From: Strigamia acuminata
Lineage: Eukaryota; Arthropoda; Chilopoda; Geophilomorpha; Linotaeniidae
Direction: 5' to 3'
DNA length: 64,000 bases
NCBI GenBank assembly: GCA_949358305.1
Contig: OX442315.1
Location: 35,366,427-35,430,426, forward strand
Shown: positions 45,852 through 57,624 of the stretch, piece after piece
Layout of the letters: each line of letters opens with the position of its first letter
Numbering within the stretch: the stretch's first letter is position 1
Notes under the pieces: generated by a model
What the model was told of the DNA's origin: nothing
Databases searched by the model: none
What the model saw: the letters and a program-made list of their open reading frames with translations, nothing else
Position numbers and translations under genes: made by a program

Positions 45852-47495
45852 CTAGTCCAACTCTTCATCCTCAATAAATCCTTCCATGGATGTAACAACT
45901 TCCGAGACGGCTGCGGGTGGAGAATTAAGTTGAATAGCTACCAATTCCGGTACTACATCTGTCTCAACGTCATGGGCCAGGGGATTCAGGAGCATTCTGT
46001 GTTGTTCCTCGGTGAATACTTCCAGGGGATCAGGCCCTCCTAACGGAATGGTGTTAGCGCTGGTTGGCTCGGAGAAAACCAAGTGATGGTCGGGTAAGCC
46101 GGAGTGCCATCCCTCACGAATCAACGGGTGTGCTGCTGCTGAGATCTGTTGCAAAATCTTACACCAAATAAAAGAGCGAGTTTGAAAAGATTCCGGCCGG
46201 GATGGATGGAAAATCCATTGGATCACGGCCAGTGGCACGCTCAAATCTGGAATTCGGTCGTTTGAAATCGACACACTAATACGCTTAGCTGCTTCCAATA
46301 AAATTGGGAAATAATGTTCCACTTCCGCCTTAGTTTGCTCCGTGAGCGACATGTCTGGTCTCGGCATATATGGGTGGACCAGTAAAATAACCGGTTCAGC
46401 AGCGTGGCTTGCTTCTGGGAGCGGGATAGTCGCTACAATCATGTTGTTAGTCGACGTTCCCTCTGGAGAAGCGGCGGCTTGTGGACCAGAATCGGATGCA
46501 ACCGGCGGAGAATCAGACGCAATAACTGACGTTGGAAGGTTTTCTGCCGAGGCAACTGGAGTTCCATCAATCGCAGGGGTGGGAGTTTCCGGCTCGCGTT
46601 GTGGCTCCGTAAATCCTCCTCGTGGAGTCGAGGTGCTGGACATTTGTGCCGGGTCTACATAAATAGCCTGCTCCGGGCCCTGGTGGATGAGGCCACATTC
46701 GCGACACATCGCCCAATTGCGTGCTGTCGGCGTACTTAGCCCCTTGACGATAAATGGAAGAATTTCTTCATTCCACATGCTGGATATGGCAACGCGCTTA
46801 CCACCGTGACAGTTCACGCAGACTACGGCGTGAATGCCGGATAACAAGGACGACAACCATCCGCATCCTGCGCACAATGGGCAGAACATCAGCTTCGACT
46901 TTGGCATGATGTTAGTTCCCAAGGCGGCAGCTTCCATATCTCGAAATACGTGTTCTCTTCGCTGCTTCCGGTAACTTGGCAAATTTAGCTCCGATATCGA
47001 ACGAGCTTGCGATGTTGGGCGGGTCAGCGCTTCGGATGAAGATGCCAACGTGGACTTGGTGGGTCCTTTGGATTTGCCAGTCTTGCCTCGACGAGCGGTA
47101 TCACGCGGATTTCGTGGTCGGGCAAACTGCCTGCTGGTAGCTGGAGGCGGAGCTTCTTCAACCGATTCTTCTTCTTGTGAGAAGTCATCTTGGCGCCGTC
47201 TCCTCGAGGCAGAACGGGAGTATTGTGACGAGTCGTCAGAAAAATCCCAATTCGGCGCATCATAGGTTACAACACGCTGACTAGCTTGACGGCCTCTGGA
47301 AGGACGCGAGTCGGTCGGGCTAACACCCATGGCGGTCCTAATTCGTGGCGGTACGAGATCCGGGTTATCACGGGCCCAGTTGGCGACGAGCTCGGGGTCA
47401 GAGGAGGGATTAACAAAGCGATAATCCGTCTCTTCCGATTCTTCTGGATCCCAATGCACGTACTGTCGCTTGCTAGCACGACCTCGGCGACTCAT
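45852..47495 (-). CDS. Third ORF of element 2 with zinc-ribbon-like cysteines
   Basis: The ORF has 547 codons and lies between pol and the 3' LTR, the same place as the third ORF of element 1. The N-terminal third is low-complexity, rich in Arg, Ser and acidic residues (SRRRRQDDFSQEEESVEE). In the middle is a cysteine cluster: CPLCAGCGW, then CVNCHGG about 20 residues later, then CRECG about 45 residues on. This suggests paired zinc ribbons. The C-terminal part has helical and proline-rich segments. No transmembrane segment is visible, so it is not an envelope. An acceptor-like TTTTCTTGAAG sits six bases before the start codon ATG (47,495), so it too may be expressed by splicing. Function unknown. 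Confidence 0.7.
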   Translation of the reverse strand: MSRRGRASKRQYVHWDPEESEETDYRFVNPSSDPELVANWARDNPDLVPPRIRTAMGVSPTDSRPSRGRQASQRVVTYDAPNWDFSDDSSQYSRSASRRRRQDDFSQEEESVEEAPPPATSRQFARPRNPRDTARRGKTGKSKGPTKSTLASSSEALTRPTSQARSISELNLPSYRKQRREHVFRDMEAAALGTNIMPKSKLMFCPLCAGCGWLSSLLSGIHAVVCVNCHGGKRVAISSMWNEEILPFIVKGLSTPTARNWAMCRECGLIHQGPEQAIYVDPAQMSSTSTPRGGFTEPQREPETPTPAIDGTPVASAENLPTSVIASDSPPVASDSGPQAAASPEGTSTNNMIVATIPLPEASHAAEPVILLVHPYMPRPDMSLTEQTKAEVEHYFPILLEAAKRISVSISNDRIPDLSVPLAVIQWIFHPSRPESFQTRSFIWCKILQQISAAAHPLIREGWHSGLPDHHLVFSEPTSANTIPLGGPDPLEVFTEEQHRMLLNPLAHDVETDVVPELVAIQLNSPPAAVSEVVTSMEGFIEDEELD

Positions 47496-48803
47496 TGCAT
47501 CTTCAAGAAAATATAAATTTTATTTGAGAACATGAATCAACCGTCGGAAATTAATTTAATTTCAAATTAAATTAATTGTCGACCAACAACTGGATTAATT
47601 TCATAATTAATTCTTAAGTTCCCTTGTTAGCGTGTTTCCTCCATTTGTCGAATAATTATTAAGATTAATAATTATTCTCGACTTGGCATATAATTTCATT
47701 TTATCGTTTAACACAATATCGCTGATAAAATATTCAAATTAGTGTTTATTTAATGAAATAAACCTAATTTTTGTATCTACACGACATAATAACTAAAAAA
47801 CATATAAAAATATTAAAAAAAAAATATTTTTGTAAGTGTTTTTTAGCATCCGACAATAGTCATTTTACATGGTTTTAATTGTACGAATAATTCCACAATT
47901 CGTCCGAGTAAATAATTTACTACCGACATCTGGTGGCGTTTGCCCCTATCATACACGTGACTTGTTAACCCATGTCTGCTCACCAATTTCCAAGGAACTT
48001 AAGAGATATTTTATCTTTCAAAAAATAAACACTTACTAACTAGGTGTAGTCCTAGAAGGGTATACTTGGCTAGTTTAATGTCTAGCTTCACGTATTTGCG
48101 AGGGCTGCTCGGTTCCGGCGATGTTGGCCGATAAAAACGTTGTGCGGCGCGTGCGAATTCTAAGTCCGCCGTAATGAACGCTTAACCAAAATAAATGTTG
48201 TCAATTAATGTCAAAATATTATAAATTTTGACAAAATATTGCTTAAATATTTACCGGGAATTCACTTAGTGAGTTCGTGAAAGGCTTACTCGCGATTTTG
48301 TCCACGAGATGGTTTCGATAATCAGCGTCGTGTCGATAATTTCTGAATTTGAACTGATATTTGTCAAATGAAAAAATCAGTAAAATAAACGATAAGTGTT
48401 CAAAATCATCTAGATTTTAACTCACTAAATTTCAGCGAAAATCCGTTAAAGCGTCGAAGGGTCGAGAATAATCCTTGATTTCAGTCCAGTACAAAACTTG
48501 GCGAACAAGTGAGTGATAATCTCAAACCAGGGGTTAAGGGGAGTTTCGAGGAGTAATTTGATTGGTTTGTAATTACTCATCTCGAAGTTTCTATTAACCC
48601 AAAGGGGGAAACACAGTTTCAAGTAAATGTTTACACGTAGATTAATTTGAATACAATCAGCTTGTGTAAAAAATAACTCAAACATTTGTTAAATTTTATC
48701 CACATCCAAAAAAAAATGTTTTTAATTAATAAAATTTAACAATTCTTCGTGAATATGATTGGAAATATTTATTTAAAATAAAATATTTTCAATATATTGT
48801 GTC
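47496..48803 (-). other. Internal spacer of element 2
   Basis: AT-rich sequence between the third ORF and the pol end. I see no convincing ORF. By analogy with element 1 it may hold the first exon and intron of the third ORF, but I could not define them. Confidence 0.35.
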
Positions 48804-49540
48804 CTAACCCAACTTGACTTGTTTTAGACAATTTACGAGTTGTACAAAATCGGTCACGTATTTTGTGTTCGGCTTGGGTCTACGTTTAGACTGTCGAACG
48901 GGAGATGGAAATCTTTTCCTCTTTTTGGATGAATTTTGAGGAGTTTCGTCCTCTTTAGAAGAAATCTGAGAAGTTTCCTCCTCTTTCTCTTCAACTAAAT
49001 CCTCTGTTTCCATGGACACAGGTTCATTTATTAATTCTGAAGAATTAATAACCTGACCTGCCATCCAATCTGGAGTCGGGTGTGATTCGTTGGTACCGAC
49101 TTTCTGATCTAATGTCCATTCCTCAATCGGGTAACTTGGGATATAAGGCATTAAATCCTGTATGTTGATCGCTTTTGCTTTCGTGTTATCAGAAAGCTTA
49201 CGTAGTGTGTAGGAACCTCCGCCGAGAACAGCCGTAATTTCCCAAGGTCCATCACGTTTCTCAGCGAATCCTGCCGAAATCCCTTTATCTTTATTTGATA
49301 AAATATGTGTGGCTTTCCACACGAGATCTCCTTTGGCAAATTGACAAATATAATATTTGTCTTTATGTAGTCGATCATGCTTTTCGTAATTCGATTGAAT
49401 TTTCCGATGCATTTCGCTGTGTGCACGTCTAATTACGTCTAAAATACTATAGACATAAGCTTCGGGATTCTCTTTGTCGAATTTGATGGCGTGTTTAGTA
49501 ATACGCGGGTCAAATGGCAAAGGGACGATTCTTCCCGTAT
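48804..49540 (-). pseudogene. pol: Pol C-terminal fragment of element 2
   Basis: The reading frame is open from about 49,540 to a stop at 48,804. PFDPRITKH aligns to PWDPRIPEG of element 1 pol. KGDLVWKATHILSNKDKG and KRDGPWEIT form the GPY/F-type integrase tail module, followed by an acidic and basic tail. There is no in-frame ATG at the start, and the catalytic core is missing. The 5' break is abrupt, just before the codons for NTGR. Confidence 0.85.
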
Positions 49541-50009
49541 TAACCCTATGGCGCGCATGCGGATTTCGCGGAGTGCGAAAGGGACCCTATATTTAACATT
49601 ACGGCGGCCTATACCTTGACCCCCTGTTCGCAGTCTCGTGGCGGATTCTGCGGATTTCACCTATTCGTACAATCCGCACGATCGCGCGTGTTTTATCATT
49701 CTTGGCAAACCGTTTTTTGAAAACGCGTTGTAACGCATCCTCAACTTTACAAATCTCGCTTAGCGCGATCGCGCTATAACGCTTCTTCGTGTCCAACAAA
49801 AACAGCCGATTAAAAACGAAACTTCGGGTTTCGCTAAAACGCGATTTTGATATCGGGAAGGGCACGTGACCACGTGGGTAAAAATAGAATCGAGTTTCGT
49901 GAAAACCTAATTTGGAGAAACGGCGTGGTGGTTTTGCGAAATATATCACATGTCACGTGATCGGACGTTGGATCTCGTACATAAACGTTCGTGCCTGGTC
50001 AAACCAGAG
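49541..50009. other. Boundary segment, no gene seen
   Basis: Sequence changes at about 49,540 from AT-rich retroelement to GC-richer DNA. The stretch contains palindromic words (CACGTGACCACGTGGGT near 49,863) and leads into the repeat family below. A 116-codon open frame on the minus strand shows no domain and is not called. Confidence 0.4.
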
Positions 50010-50408
50010 TCTTTAAAAAATATAAATGCATTTCCCGATCATAGGATTAATTTCGCGCCGTGTGCTCCAGTCATTAATTAGGTTATCTTCGTCGCAACTC
50101 GTCATAATAAAATTTTTACAGAAAATCAATCGTTTCGTATTTTATTTTCACTTTCCGGGAGTCTCGCGTCGTCGTAGTCGACGCGAGTCTCACCGAACGC
50201 GTTCTGCGGGTTCGGCGAGCGTTTTCAGATCGGGGCGGACCGTCTCGTATAGTACCGGGCGCGCCTCCCCAACTGACCGGTCGATGGTTATATAGTTTAA
50301 AATTTCCTCGACCGAGTAAACGGTCGATGCTTCAGCGTCCGGTCGATGATGTGGCATTTGTGCGCGTTCATCCCGTGTCTCTCAGACTGGCCTTCGGGCC
50401 GGTCAAAA

Positions 50409-50447
<39 letters not shown>

Positions 50448-52290
50448 ATTGGCCGTAAAATTGGGGCAACTGGGGTCGCTGAGCGGCGGCGGTGGCGGCA
50501 GCAACGACAGCCCCGACGACTCGCCCCGAAAATAAGTTTCCGCGTCGGCATCCGTTCGTTCGTTCGTTCGTTTAAACGTGCGCGCGGTCGCGTGCATCCT
50601 ACTCGTGTCTGACGTGGCGATCGGTACGGAGTAAAAAAAAATCACCCGAAAAAGGAAAGACGATTAAAATTTTAATTCTCCGGTCGTGGCACCGACTTTG
50701 CGGTCCGTGCTTTAACCGATAATTAGGTTATCTTCGTCGTAATTCGTTGGAATAAAAATTTTATAGAAAATGAGCCGTTTCGTATTTTATTTTCATCTTC
50801 CGGGGGTCTCGCGCCGTCGTTGTGGACGGGAGTCTTCCCGAACACGTTCGATGGGTTTTGCCAACACTTTCAGATCGAACTCGGGACTCGGGCCCGCCGC
50901 TCGGTCGAGCGGCGCACAGTACCCGCCGAGCGGCGCGGTATCCGATATAAAAACACCCTTGCTTCGCCACGGTCTCAGACTGGCCTTCGGGCCGGTCAAA
51001 ATAATAAATAAATAAATAAATAAATAAGTCCGAAAATGGAACGTATCCGTCCCGACGAATAGATGCGGTTGGGGTCGTTGAGCGACGGCGGCGGCAGCGG
51101 CAGCCTTGACGACTCGCCCCGAAAATAAGTTTCCGCGTCGGCATCCGTTCGTTCGTTCGTTCGTTTATACGTGCGCGCGGTCGCGTGCATCCTACTCGTG
51201 TCTGACGTGGCGATCGGTACGGAGTAAAAAATATCACCCGAAAAAGAAAGACGATTAAATTTTTAATTCTCCGGTCGTGGCACCGACTCTGCGGTTCGTA
51301 CTTTAACCGTTAATTAGATTATCTTCGTCGTAATTTACCGGGAAAAAAAATTTGTAGGGAATCCGTTGTTTTGTATTTTATTGTCATCTTCCGGGGGTCT
51401 CGCGCCGTCCCAGTCGATGGGAGTCTTTCTCAACACGTTCGATGGGTTTTGCCAACACTTTCAGATCGCCAGCGGAACTCGGGCCCGCCGCTCGGTCGAG
51501 CGGCTCAGTACCCGCCGGGCGGCGTGGTAGCCGGGTTCTCGCTTCCAGTGGCTGTAGGCGTCCTTCTTGAACGCCTTCCTCGCTCTCTCGGTCTCAGACT
51601 GGCCTTCGGGCCGGTCAAAATAATAAATAAATGAAGAAACAAATAAATCGGAAATAGAACGCGCCCGTCCCGACGAGAATAGGGGCAAATGGTGTCGTTG
51701 AGCGGCGACGGCGGCGGCAACCCCGACGACTCGTCCCAAAAATAAGCTCCCACATCGACACTCATCCGTTAGTCTAAACCTCTTGACGTGCATTCTACTC
51801 GCGTCCGACAGATTCGGTTCGTTGTGGGCATAGAAAACATCCGCACACCGATACGGCATGTTTCGACGTCGATGCGCGACCGCGAAGCCGAGTCCCCGGC
51901 GACGTACATACTCGCACAAGCGCGTTCGCGCGCGCGATATTGCGTGTGATGCGATGCCGATGAGCTCGACACGGTCTTTCGACGCGGGCGTCGATAATAA
52001 TGTCCGTCAACGTGGATAAATGCCCGCAGAGTGCTTTGTGTTTATGGCAACGCACCGGGACGCAATTAACCAACCACTTACGAAAATTCAAAACATAATT
52101 GTTTAACAAAAGGAAACTCGTATAATGTTGAAACGATAAAGAAAACGCAAAATTTAGATTCAAATTCAGATTCGAATTGGGTAAGATTAGGTCAGGTTAG
52201 ACCCACAAACTCTGGGGGAGCGACACGAAAATGAAAAGGGCGCACCTATCGCTTATAGATGTCTGGCGATCGACAATGGGTGGACGATTA
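50010..52290 (-). repeat. Tandem units of a dispersed repeat family (about 600 bp each)
   Basis: Three consecutive units share, in order, a TTAATTAGGTTATCTTCGTCG block, GTCTCGCG(C/T)CGTC, GGGTTTTGCCAACACTTTCAG, TCTCAGACTGGCCTTCGGGC (50,380; 50,973; 51,592), a (TAAA)n tract and GACGACTCGCCCCGAAAATA. The last unit continues into a tail with TTTATGGCAACGCACCGGGA (about 52,040). On the minus strand two short segments stay open and similar between units: one around YFRGESSGL / YFWDESSGLPPP and one around EPGYHAARRVL. It is either a non-autonomous element or degenerate exons. Confidence 0.7.
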
Positions 52291-52730
52291 AAGTTTAAAT
52301 TTCGGATCGTGGTATCGGTTTCGCGGTTCGTATTCCAATAGTTAATCACATTATCTTTGTACCAAACGACCGATACAAAAGTTTTGTAAAATATCCGCCG
52401 TTTTATATTTTAATTTCACCTTCCAGTTGCCACGCGCTGTCGTAGTTGGTGCGAATCTCCATCAACGCATTCGACGGGCTTCGAGAGTGATTCCAGTAAT
52501 CCAGACCAATCCTGGCCCTCGCGGAAATCCGGAGGGTTTTGGTTTTCCGCGATTGTTTTACTCACTTCTGTGGTTTTTCTACTGTATGAGTTAATAGATG
52601 TTCTTTTGAACGTCTCTCTCTGTACAGAATACGGGGCAGCTGGCGCCGACAAGCACCGGCAGCCCCAAACAATTTGTTCAAAAATAAGCTTCTGCAAGAT
52701 GTTTCGTAAAAAAACCCGACGGGATTCCCA
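52291..52730 (-). repeat. Diverged copy of the same repeat family
   Basis: Blocks AAAGTTTAAATTTCGGATC, TTAATCACATTATC, AAAATATCCGCCGTTT and GGGGCAGCTGGCGCCGAC correspond to the unit at 59,455-59,600 and to the diverged one at about 58,790. The TCTCAGACTGGCC block and the (TAAA)n tract are absent. Confidence 0.55.
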
Positions 52731-53343
52731 TTTTTAACATTATGGTGTTTTTTTTTTTTATTGCCACCAAAGCGCGCTACCACCGCAAATTTTCCCGCGT
52801 TTGCCATGTACGCGCCGAAAACCACAGGCAATGAACTTTTCCACAAACTGAAAAACAAAATATATGGGTAAGCGCACATGGGCGAATAAAACAAGATTAG
52901 CCCAGTTTCGGAATTTATTGGGTCGACGTTTTGTATTCACGCGTGACGGGGGCACCACATGTGGAAAACGCGCGAATCACGCGCGTCTACGCACATTGGA
53001 AACTTAGTATTAACGTTCGTTTCGAGTTAAATAAAAACGACGACCGTGACGAGGACCACAAAGACGGCGATAGCAGGATTCGTCGGAACAACGAGGATTG
53101 CCAACGAGAGAGACCCGTTCATTCGCCAACGCTCCATAGTTCAAACTTAAATCGTTCTCGGACTGCCACCAGATGTCACATCAGCCGCTCACGACATACA
53201 CACACTTTGGTTCGGCAGCTTATATCAAACGCGCGCGTTTCATCTTCCGTCTGATCCTCACTACCACCTCGTGTTCGTTGGTAAGTAAGTTTGATGCTTT
53301 GTGTGATTTCTCGGTCAATGGACCACGCCCACGACCACAATCA

Positions 53344-53399
<56 letters not shown>

Positions 53400-53411
53400 A
53401 TTTACTTTCAG
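52731..53411 (+). promoter_or_regulatory. 5' region of the zinc-finger gene
   Basis: An apparent 5' UTR exon ends at TCGTTG|GTAAGT (about 53,281), followed by an intron with a (CT)n tract (53,347-53,397) and the acceptor TTTACTTTCAG at 53,411. No TATA box was identified. Confidence 0.5.
53347..53397. repeat. (CT)n microsatellite in 5' UTR intron
   Basis: About 25 CT dinucleotides precede the acceptor of the zinc-finger gene and probably serve as its polypyrimidine tract. Confidence 0.9.
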
Positions 53412-53441
53412 TTGTTTACTCGTCTCACAAACAAAAGGAAA

Positions 53442-53990
53442 ATGGCGGAAGCACCACAAGAGGAGGGTGGCGGCAGGTCATACTCCTGCGCTCTATGCGA
53501 TGATAAACACCCCGATAGTAAGAAACGGTTATTTATTTACTTATTATTTTATATCTTTTGTTCTATATCTTTTATTTATTTTATATACATAAATATTTTT
53601 TAATTTTATTTTAATTTTTTTCTTCTTCTTCTTCTCCCCCGCCCCATGTGCCTCAGGACCGAACGGATTCTTCTGCGTCGACGTCTTTCGCCATCAGCGA
53701 CAGCGACACAACATCCACAAGGACGTGAAAAATTTCTCGCGCGAGCTCGTCTGTCTGGCATCGGTGAGTGTCCGATTATCCTCTTCACTCACACACTAGT
53801 TAACTAATTCGTATTTTTATTTTTTCCCCTTTCTTCTTAGGCGTTGAAACGAGTGCACCGACTCAACGGGCGACGCTGTCCGTTTTGTGCGGCGACGCCC
53901 TCTCCCGGGGATCTCGTCACTCATTGGGCGGAGGCACACGATTACCAAGCGCCCGCCGGAAACGATGGAGGTGGCGTCAATGGACATTAG
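53442..53990 (+). CDS. Small zinc-binding protein, three coding exons, 110 residues
   Basis: Exons 53442-53517, 53657-53763 and 53841-53990 have consensus splice sites (GATA|GTAAGA, CCTCAG|GACC, TCG|GTGAGT, TTCTTAG|GCG) and join in frame to a TAG stop; AATAAA follows at 54,110. The N-terminus holds CALCDDKH, and the C-terminal part holds CPFCAATPSPGDLVTHWAEAH, a CX2CX11HX4H arrangement resembling a C2H2 finger. The middle is basic with several histidines (RHQRQRHNIHK). It could bind nucleic acid or protein. I do not recognise the family. The three correct splice junctions and the preserved finger argue that it is a real gene, although each exon alone is too short to stand out. Confidence 0.7.
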
Positions 53991-54432
53991 TTTTTATTTA
54001 ATTTTATTTTTTCCCCATAATTTGCACTGTCCAACTCTTCTTCATTTGCTTTTATTTGTTCTTTACTTTTTATTATTTATCTATTTATTTAATTTTTTTT
54101 TTTTTTTTTAATAAAAAAGAAAACAAACAAAAAAAAATCCACATTAATCATTGTTATTGTTATCATTATTACAAATACACGGTCAATTTTTTATTATCCC
54201 GCGTCTTCTTTGCCAGCCTCTCGATTCTCTTTCTGAGACTCGTCGCCGTCTCCTTCGTCTTTTTCTGATGTGACTCTTACCACACCCACATGGACTAACG
54301 CGCTCACCACTGAATGCGACAAAAGAACGTCTCCATCTGGAAGCATCTCGACTCTCATGGGGACGTTTCTGTTGCCTTCATTCTTTCGTTCCTCCTCCTT
54401 CGTCGCTCTTTGGACTATAAGATCCACCGTCT

Positions 54433-57400
54433 TCAACCTGCCCGTCGGCGCACGCGGGATGGAAGCGGCGGACGACTGGAAAAGGAAAGAAAACAAATAA
54501 AAAAATAAAAAATAAACGAAAAAATGAACAAATAGTGAGAATCTCAACGTGATACCCCTTTTTTTCAGATTTCACTTCCATTTGTCCAATTTTCATTACG
54601 AAGTACATTACATTACGTTTCGGTCACGGCTTCCGTCAGATGGCGCTCTGGTTTACTTAAATTTTGCCGTAAATTGCTTTTTTCGCCTTTGTAACTATAT
54701 TTGATCCAAAAACTAATGACGCCATCGTTTTCAGCGCCAAATTACACGTAGGAAACCTCATTTAATCATTAAAATTGTTCAGTTTTAAAAATCAGTCTTT
54801 TTCAAATTTCCCACCAAATTTGCCACGCGGTTGCCGACTTCGGTGGATCGTAACGGTACTTTTTCTTGACCAAATTGAAAAATAAAAGATACAGGCAGGT
54901 GCAGATTTGGATTTCCAGTCGAATGAGACTGATTTCAAAATTTATAAACCTCATTTCGAGATAGAAAACAATATTTTTCAGTTTGCGACGAAGATTTCTG
55001 CCTCCATTATAGCTTACGGGATCCGCCGAGTGGCGCTGTTTTCCATTACATTTCGCCGTAATTTAGCATTTTCTTCTTTTTAACTATATTTAATGCCAAT
55101 TTCATATTTATAATTGGAAAATAGACCAAAAACTGCACCAGAAAAGTCTACTTTCCAATCGTCCGATTAATTTTTTAATTCATTTTTTTGGGATATTACA
55201 CAAACCGGAAGTACCGGAAGTAGAAACATTACATACAGGTCACGTGACCGGACGTCGAAGACGGACAGACAGAGCCGTTTCATTATTAGACTTTCTAAAC
55301 ACAAGGTTTAGAAGTCTAAAAAATAGAAATGCATTTCCCGATCGTAGAATTAATTTTGTGCCACGTGCTCCAATCATTAATTAAATTATCTTCGCCGCAA
55401 CTCACTGCCATAAAAGTTTTATAGAAAACCAATCGTTTCATATTTTATTTCCATCTCCCGGTGGTCTGGCGCCGTCATAGTCGACGGAAGTCTCTCCGAA
55501 CACGTTCAACGGGCTTCACGAACGCTTTCAGATCGAATGCGGAACTCGGGCCCGCCGCTTGGTCGAGCGGCGCAGTACCCGCCGAGCGGCGTGGTAGCCG
55601 GGTTCTCGCGTATGGCGATAGGGGGTCCTTTCTAAACAAACACCTCTCTCGGTCTCAGACTGGCCTTCGGGTCGGTCAAAATAATAAATAAATGAATCGG
55701 AAATAGAACGCACCCGTTCTCGCTCGGTCTACCGGCGAATGGGAGCAGTTGGGGCCGTTGAGCGGCGACGACAGCAGCCCTAACGACTCGTCCCGAAAAT
55801 AAGTTTCCGCACCGACATCCGTTCACTTATTTAAACCCCATGACGCGCGCGTGGTTGCCTGCATTTTTCGGCTCGTTTCGACACGTTTCGACGTCGACGC
55901 GCGACCGTGAGCAAAGTCCTCAGCAACATATGGACATGAGTGTGTCTTTGCTCGCGATCTACGCGTTTGAGCGCGTTACGACGCGCGATAATGCACGTGA
56001 TGCGATGGGGGTGAGCGCGACACGGGCTTTTGGCGCGGGCGTCGGTAATGATGTCCGTCAACGTGGATGAATGTCCGCGAAGTGTTTGGTGTTTATGGCA
56101 ACGCACCAGGACGCAATTAACAACCAACAAGAATTAAAAATATAACTGTTTAACAAAAAGAAACTCCTATAATGTTGAAACAATAAAGAAAACGCAAAAT
56201 TCAGATTCAAATTTAGATTTGAATTAGGTCAGATTAGGCCAGGTTGTAGATCCACAGACTCTCGAGACGACAACAAGAAAATAAAAAGGATGCGTTTATC
56301 GTTTGTAGGTAGAATCTCGCGCCGAGTTAAATAAAAGTCTTTAAAAAATAGAAATCGATTTCCCGGTCGTAGAATTAATTTTGTGTCATGTGATCCAGTC
56401 ATTAATTAGATTTTCGTGGTAGATGTTGCGTGAAACAAGATCGTGAACGTCTCAATTGGTTTACGATTTAAATTTCATCTCGCAATACACGCTGCACCAA
56501 CGTAGTCGACGCGAGTTTATATCACTGCACTCGATGGGTTTTGTGAGCATTTTTAGACCAATCGATCGTACAGCTTGTTTGCTAGTTTCCTTTCGAGGTC
56601 AGCGGTTAACTCTTTGCATTCTATGATGCTGTTGGTTCCAACGGCGATACGCGTCTCCCGCCTGCCTCTCGGTCTCAGACTGGCCTTCGGGCCGGTCAAA
56701 AAAAAAGAAAAAAATTAATAAATAGATAAATAAGTCGGGAACAAAACGCATCCATCCCGACGAATAGTGACAGTTGGGCTCGTTGAGCGGTGGCGAAGGC
56801 GGCGGCAACCCCGACGACTCGTCCCAAAAATAAGCTCCCACATCGACACTCATCCGTTCGCGTGTGCACGTGTGTGTCTGTGTGTGGCATTTTACAACGG
56901 AGTGGCATCGACGTGTCCATTGGTTGACTCGAGTTCCAACCGTCCCCAACGCCTCGTAAAAATCGACACCGATTTTATGACTTTGAACGACTTTATCGCT
57001 AACATTTCCATCTGATTCCCCGTAACGACGTTTTGACCATTGCTCCCCCCACACTCCAATTCAAAATTTAATAAGAAATTGTCAAACTTTTCAAATTCTA
57101 TGATAAAAGTTGAGTGTTTTTATTGTTTACAAAATAAAAACGAAAAATAAAAAAATAAAATAAAAAAAGATTCAAAATCGACTCGTCACATCGCCGATTA
57201 CGCGCCTGGTCGTGGGTCACTGAGGAAGAGATCAAATTGAATAAACTAAATGAACAAACTGATGGACGAGCGGACAAATTGAAACGTTGAACCGAATTAA
57301 TTACCTCGACGCCGGACGCCCTGGCAACGTCGGTTCGGTGGCCGCGAAACGCGCTAGCATCCTGGCGCGCCCGCGGGATTGACTTGAAAAATAGAAAATA

Positions 57401-57455
57401 AAATAAAATAAATATAAATAAATAAATCAATTCGAATCAAACCAACCAATCGGTC

Positions 57456-57486
<31 letters not shown>

Positions 57487-57593
57487 GTTGAATCGAATTA
57501 ACTCACATCGGCATCGGACGTCCCGGTCCCATCAACTGGGCGCCCGCGAAGCGAAGAAACAGTAAGGAACGTCCGCGAGGATGGCTTAAAAAA

Positions 57594-57624
<31 letters not shown>

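Larger units (their letters stand above)
43606..49540 (-). mobile_element. Ty3/gypsy retrotransposon element 2, 3' part only
   Basis: On the minus strand the order is integrase C-terminus, gap, third ORF, polypurine tract, 3' LTR. Gag, protease, reverse transcriptase, the rest of the integrase and the 5' LTR are not present contiguously. Homology stops at about 49,540. The missing integrase core may be the fragment at 63,558-64,000 (see findings). Confidence 0.85.

Noticed and set aside
54194-54475. Longer open frame in the last exon of micro-exon gene 1
   Set aside because: It requires phase 0 at the acceptor, but the only frame open through the preceding exons enters in phase 2 and stops at 54,433; kept as a noted alternative, not the call.
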